Origin: Nostoc sp. LEGE 06077
GTDB lineage: Bacteria; Cyanobacteriota; Cyanobacteriia; Cyanobacteriales; Nostocaceae
DNA length: 64,000 nt
Direction of reading: 5' to 3'
Assembly (NCBI RefSeq): GCF_015207705.1
Contig: NZ_JADEWI010000030.1
Location: 1 to 64,000 of the forward strand
The notes under the pieces are model-generated. The model searched no databases. It saw only the letters and a list, made by a program, of their open reading frames with translations, and was not told the origin of the DNA. The translations under genes and the position numbers were made by a program. Positions 61,012 to 64,000 of this stretch are shown here, piece after piece (within the stretch, counting starts at the first letter, position 1; the number at the start of each line of letters is the position of its first letter).

Positions 61012-63123
61012 ATGAATTCCCGGATTCGCTTTTTAATGTGTCCTCCTGACCACTATGATGTGGACTATGTGATTAATCCTTGGATGGAAGGGAATATTCA
61101 CAAATCCTCACGCGATCGCGCCGTCGAACAGTGGCAGGGTTTATATCAAGTTCTCAAAGAACACGCCATTGTAAATTTAGTCACACCCCAAAAAGGTTGG
61201 CCTGATTTAGTTTTTACAGCCAACGCGGGTTTAGTTCTCGGAGATAACGTAGTTTTAAGTCGGTTTTTACACAAAGAACGCCAGGGCGAAGAACCGTACT
61301 TCAAGCAATGGTTTGAAGAAAATGGTTATACAGTATATGAACTACCCAAAGATTTACCCTTTGAAGGCGCTGGCGATGCACTTCTAGATAGAGAAGGGCG
61401 TTGGTTATGGGCGGGTTATGGTTTCCGTTCCGAGTTAGATTCTCACCCCTATCTTGCCAAATGGCTGGATATTGAAGTGTTATCTCTGCGTTTAATTGAT
61501 GAACGCTTCTATCATTTAGATACTTGCTTTTGTCCTTTAGCTAACGGCTATTTACTTTATTATCCTGGCGCGTTTGATTCTTACTCCAACCGCTTAATTG
61601 AAATGCGCGTCGCCGCAGAAAAGCGCATAGCCATAGCTGAAGCTGATGCAGTCAACTTCGCTTGTAATGCAGTGAATGTTGAAAGCATCGTGATTATGAA
61701 TAAAGCCAGCGAAGCTTTAAAGTCGCGTTTGGCGGAAGTTGGTTTTCAAGTCCTGGAAACACAGTTAACCGAATTTCTCAAAGCTGGTGGTGCAGCTAAA
61801 TGTCTCACATTACGGGTAACTGAACCAGTCCGAGATGAAGTTCATGCAAATGTTTCTGTCGAAAGTCGGATTATTCGTCTAGAAGGACATTTGCTAGATT
61901 CTGGTTTAATTAACCGCGCCTTAGATTTGATAGTTGATACAGGTGGAAGCTTCCAAGTCTTGAATTTCAACTTGGGAGAACAACGCCAAAGTACCTCGGC
62001 GGCTGAAGTGAAGGTATCTGCACCATCCCACGAGGTGATGGAAGAAATCATCTCCTTGTTGATTGATTTAGGTGCAGTAGACTTACCGCAAGATGAACGG
62101 GATGCCAAACTGGAACCTGTGATTATGGCGGGTGTAGCACCTGATGATTTCTACGTCAGTACAATTTATCCCACAGAGGTGCGAATTAATGGCCAATGGG
62201 TGAAGGTAGAAAATCAGCGGATGGATGGTGCGATCGCCATTATTCAAAATGCTAATGGTATAGTTGCACGGTGTAAAATTCTCCGTGATTTAGAAGTTGG
62301 CGAACAGGTAGTTGTAGACGTACTTGGTATTCGCACCATCCGCAAAACCGAATCGCGGGAACAACGCAACTCCCAAGAATTCAGCTTTATGTCGGCGGGT
62401 GTTTCCAGTGAACGCCGTGTTGAATTAGTCGTGGAACAAGTCGCTTGGGAATTACGTAAAATCCGCGATGCTGGCGGTAAAGTAGTTGTCACGGCTGGGC
62501 CTGTGGTGATTCATACAGGTGGCGGCGAACACCTCTCACAGCTGATTCGGGAAGGTTATGTGCAAGCCCTACTAGGCGGAAATGCGATCGCAGTCCACGA
62601 CATCGAACAAAATCTCATGGGAACATCCCTCGGTGTAGACATGAAACGGGGTGTCGCCGTGCGGGGTGGACACCGCCATCACCTCAAGGTAATTAATAGC
62701 ATCCGTCGTCATGGCAGCATTGCCAAGGCTGTCGAGGCGGGGGTAATTAAAAGCGGCGTGATGTATGAGTGCGTCCACAATAATGTGCCGTTTGTCCTGG
62801 CTGGTTCTATTCGAGATGATGGGCCTTTACCTGATACCCAAATGGACTTGATTAAAGCCCAGGAAGAATACGCCAAACATCTCGAAGGTGCGGAGATGAT
62901 TTTGATGCTGTCATCCATGCTGCACTCAATTGGTGTGGGGAATATGACCCCGGCTGGTGTGAAAATGGTTTGTGTGGATATTAATCCAGCTGTGGTGACT
63001 AAACTGAGCGATCGCGGTTCGGTTGAATCAGTGGGTGTAGTTACAGATGTAGGGTTATTCCTGAGTTTGTTAATTCAACAGCTTGATAAGTTGACAAGTC
63101 CTTATCGTGCAGTGGTAGGTTAA
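61012..63123 (+). CDS. agrE: Bifunctional arginine dihydrolase / ornithine cyclodeaminase-like protein (AgrE/ArgZ)
   Basis: 703 residues, as in Anabaena AgrE. The N-terminal arginine-removing domain has 'WPDLVFTANAGLVLGDNVVL' (N71), 'DERFYHLDTCFCPLANGYLL' (H168) and the nucleophile in 'GGAAKCLTLRVTEP' (C264), positions that agree with those I recall for the AgrE/ArgZ active site. The C-terminal LOR/SDH (TIGR00300-type) region (about 280-700) has 'GAIAIIQNANGIVA', 'VVTAGPVVIHTGGGEHLSQL' and 'PAGVKMVCVDINPAVVTKL'. The enzyme turns arginine into ornithine, releasing two ammonia and CO2, and the second part takes ornithine to proline. It drives cyanophycin-derived nitrogen release and the ornithine-ammonia cycle. 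Single gene. Confidence 0.92.
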   Translation: MNSRIRFLMCPPDHYDVDYVINPWMEGNIHKSSRDRAVEQWQGLYQVLKEHAIVNLVTPQKGWPDLVFTANAGLVLGDNVVLSRFLHKERQGEEPYFKQWFEENGYTVYELPKDLPFEGAGDALLDREGRWLWAGYGFRSELDSHPYLAKWLDIEVLSLRLIDERFYHLDTCFCPLANGYLLYYPGAFDSYSNRLIEMRVAAEKRIAIAEADAVNFACNAVNVESIVIMNKASEALKSRLAEVGFQVLETQLTEFLKAGGAAKCLTLRVTEPVRDEVHANVSVESRIIRLEGHLLDSGLINRALDLIVDTGGSFQVLNFNLGEQRQSTSAAEVKVSAPSHEVMEEIISLLIDLGAVDLPQDERDAKLEPVIMAGVAPDDFYVSTIYPTEVRINGQWVKVENQRMDGAIAIIQNANGIVARCKILRDLEVGEQVVVDVLGIRTIRKTESREQRNSQEFSFMSAGVSSERRVELVVEQVAWELRKIRDAGGKVVVTAGPVVIHTGGGEHLSQLIREGYVQALLGGNAIAVHDIEQNLMGTSLGVDMKRGVAVRGGHRHHLKVINSIRRHGSIAKAVEAGVIKSGVMYECVHNNVPFVLAGSIRDDGPLPDTQMDLIKAQEEYAKHLEGAEMILMLSSMLHSIGVGNMTPAGVKMVCVDINPAVVTKLSDRGSVESVGVVTDVGLFLSLLIQQLDKLTSPYRAVVG

Positions 63124-63125
63124 GA

Positions 63126-63160
63126 AAATAACCGCAAAGAACGCAAAGGCGCAAAGAAAG
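63126..63160. repeat. GCAAAG-type short repeat
   Basis: CCGCAAAGAACGCAAAGGCGCAAAGAAAGG carries three GCAAAG units at 9-base and 8-base spacing (written here in parts: CCGCAAAGAAC, GCAAAGGC, GCAAAGAAAGG). It sits between agrE and the DUF2085 gene. Confidence 0.5.
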
Positions 63161-63163
63161 GAA

Positions 63164-63679
63164 ATGGCAAGAGTCGCTTTCACAAGAGAGTTGCAAGTTA
63201 ATTGGGTGAGTTTCATTGCTGACTTTCTCCTGGCAGGAATGGTTTTTGGCCCGCCTGTTGCTCCTTTTCTCGCTGCGTCTGGAGTATGGTTACTTGGGGG
63301 TATTGCGGACATTATTTATTTCATGGGGAATCATGTGTGTCCGCAACCAGATATGGGCTTAGATTTAGCACCCCCATTTATCATGGCTGTTTGTATGCGG
63401 TGTTATGGCACTGTCACAGGTTTGTTGCTGACCCGTATGCTATATGCTGTAACTGGTGGTAAAGGTTCTTACTGGTTGAGTCAATATGGTTGGAATGGCG
63501 CTGCTTTTGCCAGTGTTTTCATGATGGTTTACCCGCTAGAATTAGCAGCGCAAATTTTTGGCTTGTGGGATTTTAATAATTATCTGGTTATACCTTTTGG
63601 GTTAGTTACTGGTTTGGCTTGGGGTTTGTTTACAATGCCGATTTTGCATGGTGGACAGCGTAGTCAGCTTGATGTTTGA
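63164..63679 (+). CDS. DUF2085 domain membrane protein
   Basis: 171 residues with four helices. The family Cys motifs are visible as 'MGNHVCPQPDMGLDLAPP' and 'IMAVCMRCYGTVTGLLLTR', separated by a helix, the arrangement of DUF2085 proteins (C...CxRC). The C-terminal part 'PFGLVTGLAWGLFTMPILHG' is a further helix. No function is known; the Cys trio could bind a metal. GAAAGGAAATGG before the ATG provides a ribosome site. Confidence 0.8.
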   Translation: MARVAFTRELQVNWVSFIADFLLAGMVFGPPVAPFLAASGVWLLGGIADIIYFMGNHVCPQPDMGLDLAPPFIMAVCMRCYGTVTGLLLTRMLYAVTGGKGSYWLSQYGWNGAAFASVFMMVYPLELAAQIFGLWDFNNYLVIPFGLVTGLAWGLFTMPILHGGQRSQLDV

Positions 63680-63694
63680 CATTGATCAAATATG

Positions 63695-64000
63695 CTACTC
63701 CACGCTTCTAAACCACTCTACAATTCCTTCTGCTAAAGTTTTAGCTAACTTTTGCTGTTCTTGGGGATTTGTCACCCAATCAAATTCATTAGGATTACTC
63801 ATAAAACCCAACTCCATCAGTATTGATGGTGCCGCGGCTGGACGAGTTAAAGCGAGGTTATTCCAAAACACACCGTAAGAAGGTCGATTGAGTTTTTTAA
63901 CTAGATAGTTGTGCATGAATACCGCTAGGTTATGGGCTTGGGGATTATACCAAAACATCCCAACTCCCTGAGTATTTTCCGCATCGCCGTCATCGGGTAA
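63695..64000 (-). CDS. N-acetylmuramoyl-L-alanine amidase, C-terminal part (runs past window end)
   Basis: The frame is open up to the window edge, so the 5' part lies beyond 64000; only about 101 codons are visible. They read 'LPDDGDAENTQGVGMFWYNP' and then 'NLALTRPAAAPSILMELGFM' followed by 'SNPNEFDWVTNPQEQQKLAK'. The Glu in 'LMELGF' is the catalytic Glu of Amidase_3 zinc amidases, which split septal peptidoglycan. A Met at 63958 is internal, not the start. Probably an AmiC-type enzyme; these shape septal junction nanopores in Nostoc. Confidence 0.88.
   Translation of the reverse strand, partial: LPDDGDAENTQGVGMFWYNPQAHNLAVFMHNYLVKKLNRPSYGVFWNNLALTRPAAAPSILMELGFMSNPNEFDWVTNPQEQQKLAKTLAEGIVEWFRSVE

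Noticed and set aside
63695-63958. Complete 87-residue protein starting at Met 63958
   Set aside because: The frame stays open to the window edge with amidase-like residues upstream of that Met, so it is the C-terminal part of a larger gene.
1-64000. CRISPR array, prophage, restriction-modification or NRPS/PKS cluster
   Set aside because: No array of 25-40 bp direct repeats with spacers, no phage structural genes, no methyltransferase/nuclease pair and no modular synthase frames were seen. The seven-base tandem repeats are too short and lack spacers.

Overview
The window is chromosomal DNA from a filamentous, probably heterocyst-forming cyanobacterium of the Nostoc/Anabaena/Calothrix type. 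The evidence is in the sequence: many copies of the HIP1 octamer GCGATCGC; heptanucleotide tandem repeats in several spacers; and cyanobacterial genes such as ycf54 (chlorophyll ring cyclase factor), petN (cytochrome b6f), a Psb34/Ssl1498-type photosystem II factor, crtE and agrE. The species cannot be fixed from sequence alone. No plasmid, prophage, CRISPR array, rRNA or secondary-metabolite cluster is visible. One tRNA gene, tRNA-Gln(UUG), is present.

Layout. 1-1.3 kb: the 3' end of an IS5-like element has cut a Roco/COR-type gene and left only its C-terminal part. 1.4-8.7 kb: DUF4926, pdxJ, a SnoaL-like gene, ycf54 and a SPOR-like secreted protein; then a leftward set folD, crtE and a DUF212 phosphatase-like gene; then an OB-fold lipoprotein and a Nudix hydrolase. 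8.8-20.8 kb: AI-2E/PerM transporter, Tat-exported PhoD phosphatase, Uma2 nuclease-like protein, dienelactone hydrolase, a propeller-transglutaminase fusion, a P2A cation ATPase, recF and an MgtC-like protein. 21.4-34.3 kb: a PEP-synthase-like protein with a degraded ATP-grasp domain, a baeRF protein, DUF1361, several exported proteins, an SLH/OprB-type iron-uptake porin and the short psb34 gene. 34.3-38.8 kb: a 1041-residue four-GAF histidine kinase whose first GAF carries cyanobacteriochrome cysteine motifs, then petN with a second small membrane gene. 39.6-47.6 kb: two Wzc/BY-kinase-type polysaccharide copolymerases on either side of a SpoIID-like protein and a conserved membrane protein. 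48-64 kb: tRNA-Gln, ilvN, BON protein, alpha/beta hydrolase, infC, a transporter-HEAT repeat fusion, a U32 peptidase-family protein, a GNAT acetyltransferase, agrE, DUF2085 and the C-terminus of an N-acetylmuramoyl-L-alanine amidase.

How the genes relate. Most are single-gene or two-gene units closed by clear intrinsic hairpins, as is usual for cyanobacterial chromosomes. The only well-supported multigene groups are folD-crtE-DUF212 (leftward) and petN plus its downstream small gene. Functional themes are photosynthesis support (ycf54, crtE, petN, psb34), cell-envelope and polysaccharide work (two Wzc-like proteins, SpoIID, amidase, porin, propeller-transglutaminase) and nitrogen/phosphate handling (agrE, ilvN, phoD).

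Most interesting points: repeat elements that appear to have entered coding sequences in frame (recF; twice in the U32 gene); a DXCF-plus-CH cyanobacteriochrome-like kinase; a PEP synthase homologue lacking recognisable ATP-grasp signatures; a two-gene petN unit of very short genes; and an orphan intrinsic terminator that could mark a small RNA. I did not find a clearly novel defence or biosynthetic system.
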